From Siphlonurus alternatus (lineage: Eukaryota > Arthropoda > Insecta > Ephemeroptera > Siphlonuridae), in the NCBI GenBank assembly GCA_949825025.1, contig OX463778.1, positions 1,936,501 to 2,000,500 of the forward strand: a stretch of 64,000 nucleotides of DNA, in the 5' to 3' direction. Positions 10,957-33,200 of the stretch are shown here, in pieces. The position numbers and the translations under genes are program-made. The notes under the pieces are model-generated. The model made no database searches, was not told the origin of the DNA, and saw only the letters and a list, made by a program, of their open reading frames with translations. Position 1 is the first letter of the stretch. Every line of letters starts with the position of its first letter.

Positions 10957-13900
10957 ATGAAAGATTTTGACATGTCTAAACAATCTCAAGAAGCTGGTGG
11001 GCCTAGTAAAGATATAGCTTACATATTTGAATGTAAGAAAATATTAAAAAACAAAATTTTACAGTTGTCAAGTTTTCATGGTTTTGATAAGGAAAGAGCT
11101 AACATGCTGCAGCTTATTCAAGGGGCTGTTCAGCATGGACAAAGCAACTCTGCGTTAATCATTGGACCTTCTGGAAGTGGTAAAACTACGGTATGTACTG
11201 TGGTTTAATTAATAAATCTGTCGCTATATTAAGTCTACAACTTTTATTTTTCTGCATTATACTGTAGTATGCATAGTCTCAGTTGGAAAATTTCCTTCGT
11301 CAAGCATTTGCAATATTGACGTTAACATACTCTGCTTGTGGTTGCAGCTGGTACGCAGCGTTCTGGAGGAACTCAGCAAAGACAGGTCATTCTCCAAGCA
11401 GGCCATCGTGGTGAAGCTGAACGGTTTGATCCACACAGACGACCGTCTTTCCCTCAAGGCAATATCTCGGCAGATGAACCTGGAGAACGTGGTGGAAGAC
11501 AGGGTGACTGGAACCTTCGCAGGTGTGTGCCTGAATTAAGGTTTTATAAATTTAGACCAACATTACTGTTTTTATAAATTTTTTTGAGAACAAATTTATA
11601 AAATACTGTGCCTCTCTAAATATATTATTTCTCCTTTTCACATTTTCTGTTAAATGTTATTTTTTTTTATTCCTTTACTTGTAACTGCATGGAATCTTTC
11701 TCACTCTAAGCTTACATTGAAATGTTGTCACTTCAATAAATTAATTTTTAAATAGCATCCTGAATTTTGTGTAATCCTCTCTTAAAATGCCCCGTTTTAC
11801 TCCAGACAACATGGTGCTGCTGCTGCAGACGTTACGAGATCGTGGCCAAGCTCGAGCCGTGGTGTTCATTCTGGAGGAAGTGGCTCTCTTCTGTTCTCAC
11901 CACAACCAGGTGCTGCTGTACAACCTCTTTGACATCGCACACTCCAACCAGGTGATTAGAGTCGGAGCATCAAATAATAATAATAATAGATATATTAAAT
12001 TCTGTTCACTATGTATATTTTGTGTTCTCTAATGCTCCTTATACAAGCTATTATTTTTTTCTACTTTGTTAAAATGAGAGCCCCAAAATTCTCTTTATTG
12101 GCAAGATAATGTTTACCCCATGACAGTTTGAATATTACATGTTAATATTATACTGAAATTGCAGCTTAAGGAGACAAAAAAATTCAGATTTGTATTATGA
12201 GTGAATGTTATACAGTAAAAACTTATTATTACGTAAACTCAAGGGACCCAGGAAATTTAATTAGGTTTATCAAGTACATATTACCTTATATCAAGTTTTT
12301 CCTATACCACTCAATGCTAATTATTTTTGATAGGATCATGATCTCCTTCACTCAAAATAGAGTTTTACCTAGCAACAAGTTGCATAATAACAAGTTTTTA
12401 CTGTAATTATAAAAATATATATATATATATATAAATCTAGTCGTCTCCAAGGAATTAAAGTTCCATCGTCTTCATTCTCTGTATAACAATGCCAACAAGC
12501 AGAGCAGGGGTAATTTTAGAAGTTTAGATACTAGTGTCAAAGATCACCTCACTAAATAAATAAAGTAACAATGTCCTTATTACCCAGGCGGCGGTGTGCG
12601 TGCTGGGTTTGACGAGTCGTATCGACGTGCTGGACCTGATGGAGAAACGAGTCAAGTCACGGTTCTCCCACCGCTACATCTACTTGCTGCCCCGCTGCGA
12701 CGCAGCTGCGTTTGAGCGGAGGGTTGCTCTGAGCCTACGACTGCTCCAGCTGCCTCCCAAGTCGATACCTGGCTCCTACGTGACCAAGTGGAACCAGCAC
12801 GTAGCCGCGTTGCTGCAGCCTGAACAGGCAGCGTACACTGCCCTGCAGTTGCTGTTTGATGTAGACACCAGGGAACAAGCCACCAGGGACTTTCTGGTGA
12901 GGATTAATTAGGAAAGTGTGGAGAGAAAGAAGGTTTGAGAGTGATGATCATAAGCCTTTGTAACATGAAATGCAAGGAAATTACACAAGATAATTAAAAA
13001 TATATTACTGTATACATACTTACATTTTTAAAGTTGCCAAATTTATAGATTAATGTCATTGCCATTGCTCAATACACTAACAATACTCTTATAATTGTTA
13101 GTCTATAAAATTAAAGAAAAAATAATTACAGTATTAGTTTGCTGATGTTTTAAAAAAAAAGTGTTAGATTTTGAGTAATTAATTAATTAATTTTGCATGA
13201 AAAAGATACTGATTTGAGTAAAAGTCATACGAGTCCCTATTTAAAACAATGCTAATTTTAAATGCTGAATTTCACTGATTTTGGTCTATTTTTTTATTTT
13301 TGTGAAAAATAATTTTATAATGTCAGGAAGATTTGCTACAATTTTTAGAGTGGTTCACCATCTACTAAGGGTATTTTTCTTACCATTGACATTAATCCTT
13401 AAAAAAAAATACTGTATTTGAAGTACAATTCTAGTCAGTGATCAACAATATTGTTAAATCTCTCGCACTTACACAACTCTCACTATAAGACTATGTGACT
13501 GTGCAGCTGCTGGTGATTGCCTGCCTGGACGAGGACCACCCCCAACTCACCCCCGAGGACTTCACCTCCGTCCTGACAGACTTCACCGCGGACGACCGGA
13601 CACGAATGCTAGCTGGACTGTCCGTGCTGGAGCTGATCTTGGTGAGAGGGTCACCCCCAATGTTGTGTTGATTGTCCCTGGTGTAACAAAAGTGGTCCTC
13701 AGTGAAAGTATAAGTTTTGAAATGGAAATTAAAAACATGTACTGATACTAATGACTGAAGCAAAAATTAAAATTCATAAAATCTTCCACTGGTATATTTT
13801 CTTTTATTTTTTATATTTTTTTTTAATTTCGTGTGTTGAATGACTGCCCTCTGTGTCCAGGTGATTGCGATGAAACACCTGTCAGAGATCTACCAGGGAG

Positions 13901-14598
13901 AGCCGCTCAACTTTGAGATGGTACACGACCGCTACCTCAAGTACACTCGGAAACATCCTAACGTCAAGAAGACCGATCGCAACGTTGTCCTCAAAGCGTT
14001 CGAGCACCTTCAGGTTAGAGGTCATCAGTAGTTACCTACCTCGTCTTTATTGGTAGAATTTGGGCACGGTTCAGAATTATTCTTCTGATGGTCTCATATA
14101 GAAATTACCATTTTGTTACCATTAAGTTGATTACCATTTTGTATGGCCTATGTAGCAAACTAAATAAGGTTTTAGCAAATAAGATTATTTTTTTCTTAAG
14201 CCGGTATTCCATGATACAATTTTGTATTAAATTTTCTTATAAGAATATCCCCACATAAAGAAATAAAGTTGAATTTTTCTTGAAAGGAAAAATCATATTC
14301 AATGTATACAAAATTGTAACACGTAATACTTGGCTTTAACCCATCCATTTGTTGTGTAAAATCATTTAAGTAAAACAGCAAGCTGGTTATGTTGAAGAAG
14401 TTGTTCAATTTTATTTTGTTGTTTCAGGCGCTGGAGGTGGTGGTTCCCGTGGTGCACGGCAGTGCTGGTTCGCGGGTGCAGAGGGAGTACCAACTGCACC
14501 ACTTCCAGTTGATCAAGTCGCAGGTGGACTCCGTGGTGGCCAAGTACGAGCAGCTACCTGAGGATGTCAAGCAGTGGAGCAGAGACAACGTGCTTTGA
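10957..14598 (+). CDS. Orc4: Origin recognition complex subunit 4
   Basis: ORC4 is an AAA+ subunit of the nuclear complex that marks replication origins and helps load the MCM helicase. Seven exons join in phase: 10957-11190, 11348-11522, 11806-11951, 12588-12896, 13507-13641, 13861-14013 and 14428-14598, giving 440 residues, close to the human protein (436). All introns are GT-AG. Visible features are a Walker A motif GPSGSGKTT ending exon 1, NLENVVEDRVTGTFA in exon 2, a Walker B region VVFILEEVALF in exon 3, and GLTSRIDVLDLMEKRVKSRF followed by SHR in exon 4. The winged-helix end includes FEHLQALEVV and REYQLHHFQLI. Walker B reads EE where human ORC4 has DE, a conservative change. The start codon opens a frame running directly into the conserved region. 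An AATAAA lies at 14874-14879. Exons are compact and G+C-richer than the introns. Confidence 0.97.
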
Positions 14599-14949
14599 TG
14601 ATGACCAGGCTTGTGGTTAAGTTGGTTCAGTATGTGGCAAAAAAACAAAGAACTTGAAAAACAAGTTCCGCCATTATTAACCAACCAACCAGTTTTACGT
14701 TGGTTCAATATTTCTGAATATTTATTATTTGAAATATTTTTCTACAATTTACTGTAATGTTGTCACATGTATTATAAAGTGCATTACTACAATGTACTTT
14801 ATAATACATGCTAGTGTTAAATTGAAAAGTGTAACTTTTTTATTTAAAATTTAGTTGTAATATATGTAATAATAATAAAAATTATTAAGTTGTAATATAT
14901 GAAATTTAGTAAATTTAGAAATGTGTCAAACAGGCTAGCTTACTGCCAA

Positions 14950-15760
14950 TTATAATAATAATAATAATAATAATTTTATTTCGATTTTGGTTGTACAAAA
15001 GTCAACATCAATCACGTCACAAAAAAAAACATATTAAAACCAACAAAAAACACGATAAAAACATTAATATACAACAAATTTCATACACCCTTTAAACACT
15101 GTTCTGAGAGTTTATTTGAAAAGAACATTTTCACGGAATAAAATTCTTTCTTTATAAGCACATCTCTAAGCTTGCTTTTAAACAACTGGTCGCTCTCAAT
15201 ATTTCTGATACAGGCTTGCAAAAAATCATAAATTTTTGCACTTTGGTATAGTGGACTTTTTTCTAATAGAGCAGACCTATGACTTATTATTACACTTTTC
15301 TGCTTATTTCTAGTTTTATATACATGATTATGACACTCAAAATATTCTGGGTGTTTCCTTCTAAATAAGGCACAACTTAAAATATACAAAGAAGGTAATG
15401 TAAGCATGTTATTTTTTTTAAAGTGTGACACACAAGAGTCTCTCTTTTTGAATCTCAATATTGTCCTGAGTGCTCTTTTCTGGGCCACAAACAATCTATT
15501 AATAGATTGTTCATACGCACCATAAAAATCAAACCATATGACAAGTGGGAGTAAATATATGCATAATAGATTGAAAACAATGATTCTAAAGATACTTGAT
15601 CTCTTATGGAATATAATACAATATGCAATATAGTATAATATAAATTAACTCTTGAACCCGTGAAAGATATTTGATTGAAATTCCTGTCTTTCAAAATTTT
15701 TCTAATTTCATGTCTATTGTTTTACTGTCGGTGAATAAAATAACTTTTCTTTGTAGACGA
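14950..15760 (-). mobile_element. Decayed non-LTR retrotransposon fragment, reverse transcriptase C-terminal end
   Basis: The minus strand encodes a LINE reverse-transcriptase tail in two overlapping frames. The upstream piece (to about 15694) contains YYAYIYSHLSYGLIF; the downstream piece (15494-15081) starts FVAQKRALRTILRFKKRD, and the join is typical of RT C-termini. The frames switch near 15520, consistent with loss of one base. The minus-strand 3' end finishes in an (ATT)n tail, seen as (AAT)n at about 14952-14976. No target duplication was identified, and the 5' part is missing. Confidence 0.8.
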
Positions 15761-17131
15761 TTTTGAGGCGAGACAAAATTTAAAAAAGCACACAGAAACC
15801 AAGAATATACATATTTGCAGTATATTTTTTAATTTTTTATTTACTTGTGCAAAAAGCATTTTGGGATTTTTTTGTGTGTGGGGGGGGGGGGGAGCAAATC
15901 TATTTTATGAAAATAATGAGCTAAATATTTTGCATTGATGATAAAACAAGCTAATGGTAATATGTTTTTTACTAAAATGTATATAAGTAATTTTTTCACA
16001 TCTTTTCATTGTGTGTGCCTTTTTTTAATATTTGTGTATGATACAAAATCTAATACTGTGTTGGTCTTTGGTAAAAAGAATAAATGCAGTGTTTGAAATG
16101 TAAATATATATTTTTAATAAATACAATTGTTTACAATTATGATTTGAGCACCTTATATAGCTATACTGTTTTAGTAAAAATTAAATTAAAAATATTTAAT
16201 TCCTTGGTTAATGCATTTAAAAGTTATGAATTAATTTAACGATAATTACTATAATATATATAAAAAAAAATTAGGTTCTACTATCGGAAGCAAAAAGATG
16301 TGCCCCTCCCTTTATGGGAGTCGTATGCCATTCAGGGGCACACCTTTTTGGTTCCTATAGTAATAGCTATGATAAAAATTAAATATACCAAATTAAAGCA
16401 ATACATTCTACAAAGCAAACAAGAGGTTTTGTGTTTATTCAAATCTCACTATATTATTATTGTATTAGGAACTGTACAACCAAGGATAATATTTCCTCCA
16501 TGTGTACAACTCAATCTTATAAATTATAGAAAATAATCAGTTTCTCAAAAAACTGAACTTCAGCACATTTAAATCATTATATTAAATTAAACATAATTAT
16601 TATATAAATATGTTATTTAAAAAAATATTGTAAATTACAAATAGTTATTGCGTAATTATTCATATTACAAAAATTAAATAAAATTACACATTGCATCATA
16701 TGAAGGTGGTCTAATGTTAGTTGTTTTTCAATAACCTCCCTCATGATATAAAAAGTGAAGAAAGCATTAATTAATATATTATATATATATGTTTAAAAAG
16801 AAAGTGAAGTGTCTTTTGTTTGAAAAAATGTGTATAAAATTCATAACTTTTTTACTATATATTTTGTGTGTGTACATCTATTGTATTTTCTGTGACTTGT
16901 CTTCCAGGAAAATTATATAATAAATTATTTGATATATACACATTTTTAACAAAAACTTCTTTCAAAAAAACTATAAGTTTTATTACTTTTTAAGTGCCAT
17001 AATATATGTATAATTAAAAAAACCATGTTCCTGCACACTTGAATTTATTCCAGCTATAGGATCAAATTGAGCGCTCTCTCAAATAGGAACACAATCGTAA
17101 TTTACATTGAAAGTACTAACAGAAATAACGA
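15761..17131. other. Intergenic spacer
   Basis: A+T-rich, including a long G run near 15881-15893. A short inverted repeat lies at about 16274-16365: CGGAAGCAAAAAGATGTGCC against the complement of GGCACACCTTTTTGGTTCC. This is a small foldback element. An AATAAA on the minus strand at 17044-17049 probably serves the Amt gene. Confidence 0.6.
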
Positions 17132-24776
<7,645 letters not shown>

Positions 24777-25559
24777 CTTGTCTCTCACTGACCAAGAACT
24801 CTCAGAGAGACTCAGGGGTGCGTGGGGACGGGCGATCCGGAGTATCGATTTCAACCCTCACAGTCTTCCAAGACAATCTACTACATTCGTTCAAATATCA
24901 ATTACAACTTTGAAAGTAATCAAATTGAAATAAAAAATATGCAAATTTAAAATAAACTAGACACAATTTTTTAATTAATTTGAAAAAAAAATCGCCCATC
25001 CCTCGAGATGGAGTGGGTCAATGCCACGCCCCCCTCACCTGACCCAAATTATCGGAGCACGTTTTGATTTGTTGTTTTCATCGAGGGTAGCAAATAATTA
25101 ATGGAAGCCTTGAGACAGCCTAGCTTTCGTCAGTCATATATACTGTAATGTTTAATTTGTTTTATGGCAATGATTCCATGTGGTTCCTTTTTATTACAAT
25201 ATAGAGCCCTTAATATTTAGTCAAATCAACCGTTGGTATTACATTACAATTTCAAAATTATTTGACTTATAATTTATTACGATCAGTAAAGAGAACAACA
25301 TTTTTACAGCTACATACATTATGGGCTTTCATAAAAAGACTTAGAATTTTAGTAACAGATTTACTTAAATATGATAATATGATAATTTAGTACTAAAAAT
25401 TGCTAGGCTAAAATCTATTATGTTCGTAAAATGTTCTCTTAAATTAATGTAAATGTAAATAACTTTTTCGTGCAAAGGATTCATCAATGTTATTAAATAT
25501 CAAATTCCTTTTCTATAGAATTTAATTGGAGTTATATTCAATTCGAAACAAATATTTAG

Positions 25560-26910
25560 TTCATCCACACTCTTAAATATTAGATACTGAATGGGTTTTC
25601 ATTACTTTAAAAAAGTACTTAATTTAAGTACTTTCTTGAAATTGCACTGTGTTTGAAGTAATTAAAAAATTAATGTACTTATTTTAATTACAAAACAAAT
25701 TTAGTACATTTTTTTTAAGTACAAAACAAATTAAGTACATTTTTTTTAAGTACAAAACAAATTCAGTACATTTTTTTAATAAAAGTACTGAAATTTAAGT
25801 TCAATGAGTTGCCACAGTGGCGTAAAAAACCGGAAGTTCAAAACATATGTTGACCGACCACGAGACCGTGCAATCAGTGACTGCTAGTAATTAGCGATTA
25901 ATTATAGTAATCTTAACCGTTAGGGATGTTTTATATAGAGAATCTCAAATATGAATATACGTTTGTAATGTGGATTGTTTAGTTGCAATCGAAATCGATC
26001 AAATTTTGCGAGAACGGTAAGCTTTAAAATATGTGAAAAAATTTCTTCTTCTGCACACACTAAATTTTTAGATGCTGAATTGGTTTTCAGTACTTTTTGT
26101 TAGTACAAAATTGCTCCAGTCAGTACAAAATTTTCCAGTTTCGTCTTACATCCAGCACTTTTTACCTATAAAACACTTATTCCAAGTACAAATTTGGTAC
26201 TGAAAAAAGAGAGTCAAAAAAAGTACAAAAAATTGACTCTCTTTTTTCAGTACCAAATTTATACTTGGAATAAGTGTTTTATAGGTCAAAAGTGCTGGAT
26301 GTAAGACGAAATTGGAACAATTTTGTACTGACATAAAGTACTGAAACCAATTCAGCATCTAAAAATTTAGTGTGCAGTCATTATTACTATGCATCATATA
26401 ATATATAATTACTTGTTAACTAAATTTTGACTTTTGATGCATTGCCATTCAATTTTATTGAATTTTTTTAATCGTAAGGTATTAATTAATAAATAATATA
26501 ATAAAATATCACTGTTATTTTATCCTTGTGAGCTAAATCATTCTATGTTATTTTTTTCTGAACTATTATTAAATACATCTAATATGTAATAATACATACA
26601 GCAGGTAAAATAAAGACAATATGCATTTATTGACAAGCGTCAGATATAAATTCAAGAAATAATGCATTACGTTAGCGTTACATGTTCTTTCAGTACATTA
26701 ATGAAGTCAGTACTTTTTTTTGGAAAAAAGATGTGATTAAATGGAGTCAATAAAAGTACATTTTTTGTACTGAAACTTTTTTTCAGTACTTTTTTTGTAA
26801 ATGCTGAATTAAGTACTTTATCCAAGTACAAAATATGTAGTGATTAAACAGAGTCAAAAAAAGTACAAAAAATGTACTTGGACTAAGTATCTAAAAGTTT
26901 AGTGTGCATA
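25560..26910. repeat. Cluster of foldback elements (ACTAAATTTTTAGATGCTGAA family)
   Basis: The clearest copy, about 26057-26377, is a nearly perfect palindrome from ACACTAAATTTTTAGATGC to GCATCTAAAAATTTAGTGTG, with the loop near 26220. It is built from GTACAAAA and TTTTCAGTAC motifs. A diverged copy or part starts at about 25567 (TTAAATATTAGATACTGAATG), and a third ends at about 26907 (AAGTATCTAAAAGTTTAGTG). No coding sequence is seen. The stretch lies between Amt and the TRPA gene. Confidence 0.8.
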
Positions 26911-27236
26911 AGTTATTTAATTATTTAAATTTGTTTCATTTTGTGTACTTGGAATCTTTGAAGTGTAATATCACACAGTCAAATTATTATCATCAATAGC
27001 AATAAGAGATTTCAGGGATAATTAAATATCATTGCACCAATATAAACATGCAGTATTCTCTATAGTAAATTGTGAAAACTCAAATTTATCTAAAGTTTAT
27101 AGGTTGTAGCATTCTCATAATCAGTGAGTGCATAGGGGTAGTTGAAAAATGAAATACTTTGCTTCCATATTTTATTAATAACAACACAAAATAACAAGAA
27201 TACAATCTCAAACAATCCGAAAATTCGTCTTCAATT

Positions 27237-30200
27237 CTACATTTTGGCATTGACGGCCCTGGCGATGGCCTGCAGACTTTGTCCGAGGTTCTCCAAGCTC
27301 CTCTCTTGCTTCTCGAGGGTCGCCAGGATGTGGCGCGTGTCGTTGCGGTGCTTGCGTTGCGCCACGACGGCCCGGGCGTCCCCGATCCTCTGCAGACGGG
27401 TCAGTCGCTCCAGCAGCTCTCGAGAGCCACCCTGCTGAGGGCGCGGCGCCACCACTGCCAGCGCGTCACTCACCATCCTGTTGAACACCACGCAAAAGCG
27501 CCACGGGTTCTTTCCTAACGCCATCTTTACACCAGAAGCACAAGCCTTTCGAAATGGATAACGTACGTCTGGGTCCATCCTACATTCCTCGTTGAGCATT
27601 ATCTTTAATTTCTTATCGGGTAGAAGATTTGATAACAGTAAAACTTCACCACCTAATACGTTATAAATTTGAAAATTACTGTAAAAAGGTAGAAAACTTT
27701 TATCACTTTGGCTTAGTAAGATAGTTTCTATTTTTGCATAAAGTTTAACTTGTGTAATATAGCCAATAATAGCTTCTTTATCAATAATTTCACGGGTATC
27801 ACTTACAGCTAACGCATTCAGAAGATTAAGAAGAACAATTGCAATAAAGAACAAAAATAGTAAAAATATAATATGACTTGTGACTGTATATTTATCAAAT
27901 TTCAGATCTGTAGATTCAAATTCCCCCGTGAGCATGATTATTGTTTTAAATATAGAAATTCCTGGTGCTGCAAAAAAATCTTCTTCTGTAGACTGATGAA
28001 AAATTATATAGAATGAAAACGAAAATGCAACAATAAAGAGTGAATACCATATTAGAAACAAAATGAATCTTCTGGATACCCTAAAAAATATGTTCATGTA
28101 TGTTGCAAATAGTGGCCGGATGTCGACCAATCAGTAATAATAGTTCAGAATATGCGAGCAGAATCACCACGGCAGCGATTGAATTCCTAGTGTCCTGAGT
28201 CAACGGTGAGCACAACAAGGTCGCTGTGAGCACCAGAAGTCCCATCTCCATCCAATTCTGAACGTCAAATAAGTACTTTAATTTTGAATTTAACATCTGT
28301 AACATCTCTCGCATAAGTAAACAAATCATACAAATAAATGTCGGTATCCACCAACCGAATTCCAGAGTGTTTTTCAGAATCGGTTCATCTTTTTCTGAAG
28401 TTTCATTAATGGTGTGATTTTTTGGTGAAGATTCGTTGGAGTAAATATTAACAAAATTAAAAATATGATTTGTTGAAGATATGGTAAACATTAAGAATAT
28501 AGTAAGGTTTAAGTAGAAATACCAATATACTCGGTACCATTTGAGATGCAAAAAACTTCTAATCAATGGATGATTGAGAATTTTGCAATGGCGAGGTGAG
28601 TTTGCAAAAGCTAAAAGAGGTTCCATTTCAGGTAATTTCTTTTCTTGAACATCTTTTTGTTTTTCATTTGTCAATAATTTATAATCCATAATTAAAGAAC
28701 ATGTTTTATCTTGAATATTTGGGCATCCCATAGAAATACAAGTATCTAGATAATCATAAATATCTTGTAAATCCATGTAAGAAAATACTGGATTATTTTC
28801 ATCATTCACAATAAAAATATTAGCATTGTATTTCAATAGAAGATTTATAATTTCAGTTCGATTTTTTTGTGCAGCATAATGAAGAGGTGTGTTATTTTTG
28901 TAATCTTGTGCGTTGATATCTTTGGACGCTGCAGAGTTCAGAAGTAAATTTTTTATACATTTCAGACTTGGATTTGCTGCGTTCACAGCCACATGCAATG
29001 CTGTGAATTTTTCAACGTCATTGTTTAATGTGGACTGATCTGCTCCTAGTTCTAATAATTTTCTTGTAGCTCTAATCAGTCCATTATTGACGGCTGCTTG
29101 CAACAATGTAAATTTACCATTACTTTTATTGATATCATCCAAGTTGCCTTTTTTCGAAATGATTTGTAAGAAATTAGACTCTTCTTTATTATTTAACAAT
29201 ATGAATAAATAATCTATTACAATTATATTTTCTGGTATTTGAATTTCTTCAATTAACTTTTGATTTCTTATAGTAATTAAATCTCTTGCTGTTTCACCAT
29301 TGATATTTATATCAATATCTGCTTCTAGATTCATAAGGTACTTTATAATATGCCAGAGATTTTTCAGGGCAGCCATATGGACAACTGTGTACCCAGTGAC
29401 GTCACACGATAAATTGATGACGGTGTCAGTTCCGTTCGAGATTGGTTTGTCAGAGATTGCAGGAACGTCGGAGGTCGCGTTGATGTCGATTTCCTCAGCG
29501 ATGTCCGCAGCCACCAGCAGTTGGATGCACTCCAGCGCTTGCTGCTCGCCCACTCGAGCCACGCCCCTCAGTGCGCAGTGCAGCGCCGTCTCCCCGCGGG
29601 ACGTGAGCTTGTGGAGCGCGGCCCCGCGGTTCAACAGCGACTCCAGCACGTCACTGAGGCCGCCCTCGGCAGCCACGTGCAGCGGAGCCAGACCAGCGGA
29701 GTTGAGGGCGTCCGGGTCTGCCTGCTGCAGCACCAACAACCGCTCACTCTCACTGTTGACCTCCTGAGGAAGAACATAATAATATTAATATTTTTTTTTT
29801 ATAAGGAACATTTCGGGGAAGGGGCTCTAACCTCATAAGCCCAATGATAATAAAAAAAAAATGAAGGAGAGGATATGCCTATATTGCCCATGTTAAATCC
29901 AAAATTTCAGGGGGCGGCGTTCCCTTGACAAGAATACACCCTTATGAGCTTGGAGTTCAAGGCGGGATAAGGGAGAGAGAATGGGGCCATTGCCTGTTAT
30001 ATACGCATCCCAGCATTTGTTGAGGTGAGACTGAGGATTTAATACACAAGTTTGTAATTTTAATAATTTTTGTTGTATCTTTCATGCAATGACATTAAAA
30101 TGTAGGAATTGGGAAACCTGATCCAATTTGAATAAATTAATTTAGTTGAAACTTACCTGTTGGTTCATCGTGGTGCACGGATTGCCTCCCGACTGCAAGT

Positions 30201-33200
30201 TTGGAGTGGTTTGATGCAGAACAGTGGAACCTGCCGCGGTGCCGAGGGCGGAGCTATTGTGTGCCTACTGGGATATAGTAAATGTTAATCCCTTTATGTC
30301 TCTTATATGTTCTCATTAACAAATATACAGAGAAAAAAACATGTAACATTTTGAACAAGTAAATATTGTATTTATCTCTCTTTACATATAATACAAAAAG
30401 TTAACAAATATTTAAAATTAATAAAATATATCATACATCATACTATACATATTAACATTCAAATTCATCCTAGCTACACGGATATAAAATCTATACATTA
30501 TTTGGTTATGTATCGAGATGGATTTTTTATTGTATCAAATTACTTTAGAACTAAACTGTAATTTTACAAAATAATTGGAGACATTAAAATTTAGTGTTAA
30601 ATTAAGCAAATATACGTGATACGCTGCATAATTTTAATAATGATCGAGGGGCAGGGGGGGGGGCTGTCACTAAAAATGTGATATGGGAGATGTTAACCCC
30701 CACATTAACAATCTCCACCAAATCCTGAGTGAGAACCTAAATGTTTATGAGGTATTAATCACTGGTGATCGATTGAATGAATTTGAACTGACTTTACAGA
30801 CCTACAGTCAAATTTATTTGAAATTCCCTCCGGAAGTAGCCGGAAGTGTAAAGTTTGCAGCTCTTCTATTTGTAATTCAGTTTTTAAATCTCTGCAGATG
30901 GGTTAATTTAGAAGTACTGACCAATGTGTGAAATTGCATCGCTGAAATAAGAATAGCAAGGTCACAAACTTCACACTTCCGATTACTTTCGGAGGGAACT
31001 TCACATAAATTTGACTGTAGCGATAGCTGATATTTATAGGATCTTGTGAATTACTTTTGAACCGTGGCGGCCATTGCCTAGAAAATATCTATAAAAGTCT
31101 CCGATCAAAACTAGAATTACAAGGTATTTTAGGAAAAACGATGACGTTCCTAAGTACAAATCAATTGCAGCTCTTTTGTAACTTGTATATATTCAAATTC
31201 AATTATTCATTTTATCTCATTCTAAAATTCCAAATGCAAGGTAAAAACATAGCATGGTATGATGCATGGGTACGAAGGGTACTGATGGAAAAATGAGTTT
31301 GATTAATATATCGTAATCCAAATTAACATCAAAATGTCCTATCAATTAAAACAATTTTTTTCTACCATATAATTTATAGCGATGCATAAAATAAAGGGTT
31401 TTGTTTTACCAATATTTTTTGTTGTTAATTAAAATGTTTGAGCATTGGCTTTAATTATATTCAAATGCGTTATTTTAAATCATCATAATAAAACAAATGA
31501 ATTGTTTATATATTTATATGTAAATTTTATTTTTCAATAAATTGGAATGCCATTTATTTACAAAGAAATTTAAAAATATGGACCCTAGTTTCAATTAAGA
31601 GCAACACATGGCATGGGAGCGTAATTGATTAATTAAACCAGAGTCTTCTGCGCGCAATGTTTCTAACAAAACATTAAGGGTAAGGTAACGCCACCAATGT
31701 TAAAAAAAATCCCTCACACAAAAATTCTGAAAAAAATTTAAAATGTTCTCCTCTACACCCCCTATCAGTAGCTAAAATATCAGGTATACAAATACGATCT
31801 AGTTTTTGAGTTATGAATTTTTAAAGTTAACTAATTTAACATGGAAGTTTCATTTCTCCATGTTAAAGTAGTCAACTTTAAAAATTCATAACTCAAAAAC
31901 TAGCTCGAATTTGTATACCTGATATTTTAGCTACTGATAGGGGGTGTAGAGGAGAACATTTTAATTTTTTTCAGAATTTTTGTGTGAGGGATTTTTTTTA
32001 ACATTGGTGGCGTTACCTTACCCTTTTTTGTTAGAAACATTGTGCGCAGAAGACTCTGATGAGAACATAAAAAAAAAGAATAATTCTGTTGATTATTATA
32101 TCATGCAGTTATAACTTATAACAATTCAAGTACAATACAAAAGAAAAAAAATTGATTTATTTTATTTTTTATTTATTTATTATTTCACCCAAGGTACACA
32201 CAGTATTACAAGTAGTGGGGTGGGGGTAGCAAGCAAGGCACTAGAAGCACCATATCACAAGTGGCTGCTAACCTACAAATTTATACTATAATGCTATAGC
32301 ATAGAATGTTAGAGTAATATCAACTCACCTTTATGAATTATTAATATTCGTTAAACATTCTGAAGAACAACAATTTTATTTAATAAATAAAAAAAATAAT
32401 AAAATTGGTATAAAAATTATGTTAAAAGTTAATTGTGAAGCTACTTGGTAGAAAGCTCAACAAAACAAGCCGGGAAACTTAAATGTTTCTAATGCACGCT
32501 GCGAGGTGCCAGCAAAGACTAAATTCTATTTTTAAAATCAGACAAGGAAAAGGTTTGTAGTTGGCGATTTTTTGTTGTTGTTTTTAAAAAAATACTTCTT
32601 CTGATTCGCAAAACGTTTAATTCCTGCATGTTAATTATAGAACTCACAACCATATCAGTTAATCAAGCATGTTGATATTTAAAGCTTTAATTAAAGCATC
32701 TATATAAATTTCATATAATATACAGTATATATTGTATATGAAGCAATAAATTTCAATTTTAAAGATAAAAATGTACTCCGTGTTTGACTTCATGTGTTTT
32801 TATGTGTCAATCTCAAGATATATAAAAATTGGTACATGGGGTAACGTGTACTGCAATATAGAAAAAGGTAGTATTTTTAAGTTTTCATATATACATTAAG
32901 CAAACACCTAATATGAATTAAAAAACAATTTTCATATTAATTATAAATTGTGATTATATATTATAATTTAAAATATAATTACACTTGTCATATACGACGT
33001 ACACAACTCTATTTATTATATTGTGAGTATTACCAATTATTATAATTTTTTTTTTTTTTATTTTCTATACAAATAATTGAGAATAAAATATTAAAGTATG
33101 TTTAATGTAATGTAAAGTAAACTATTTAAAAATTTTATAAAATAAATGTTGTTATAGGCCTGTTCGTAAACCCTGCTCGGTGTACACTTTCTACACCCAA

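Noticed and set aside
14196..14408. 70-codon minus-strand frame
   Set aside because: Lies in Orc4 intron 6 with no homology or signals.
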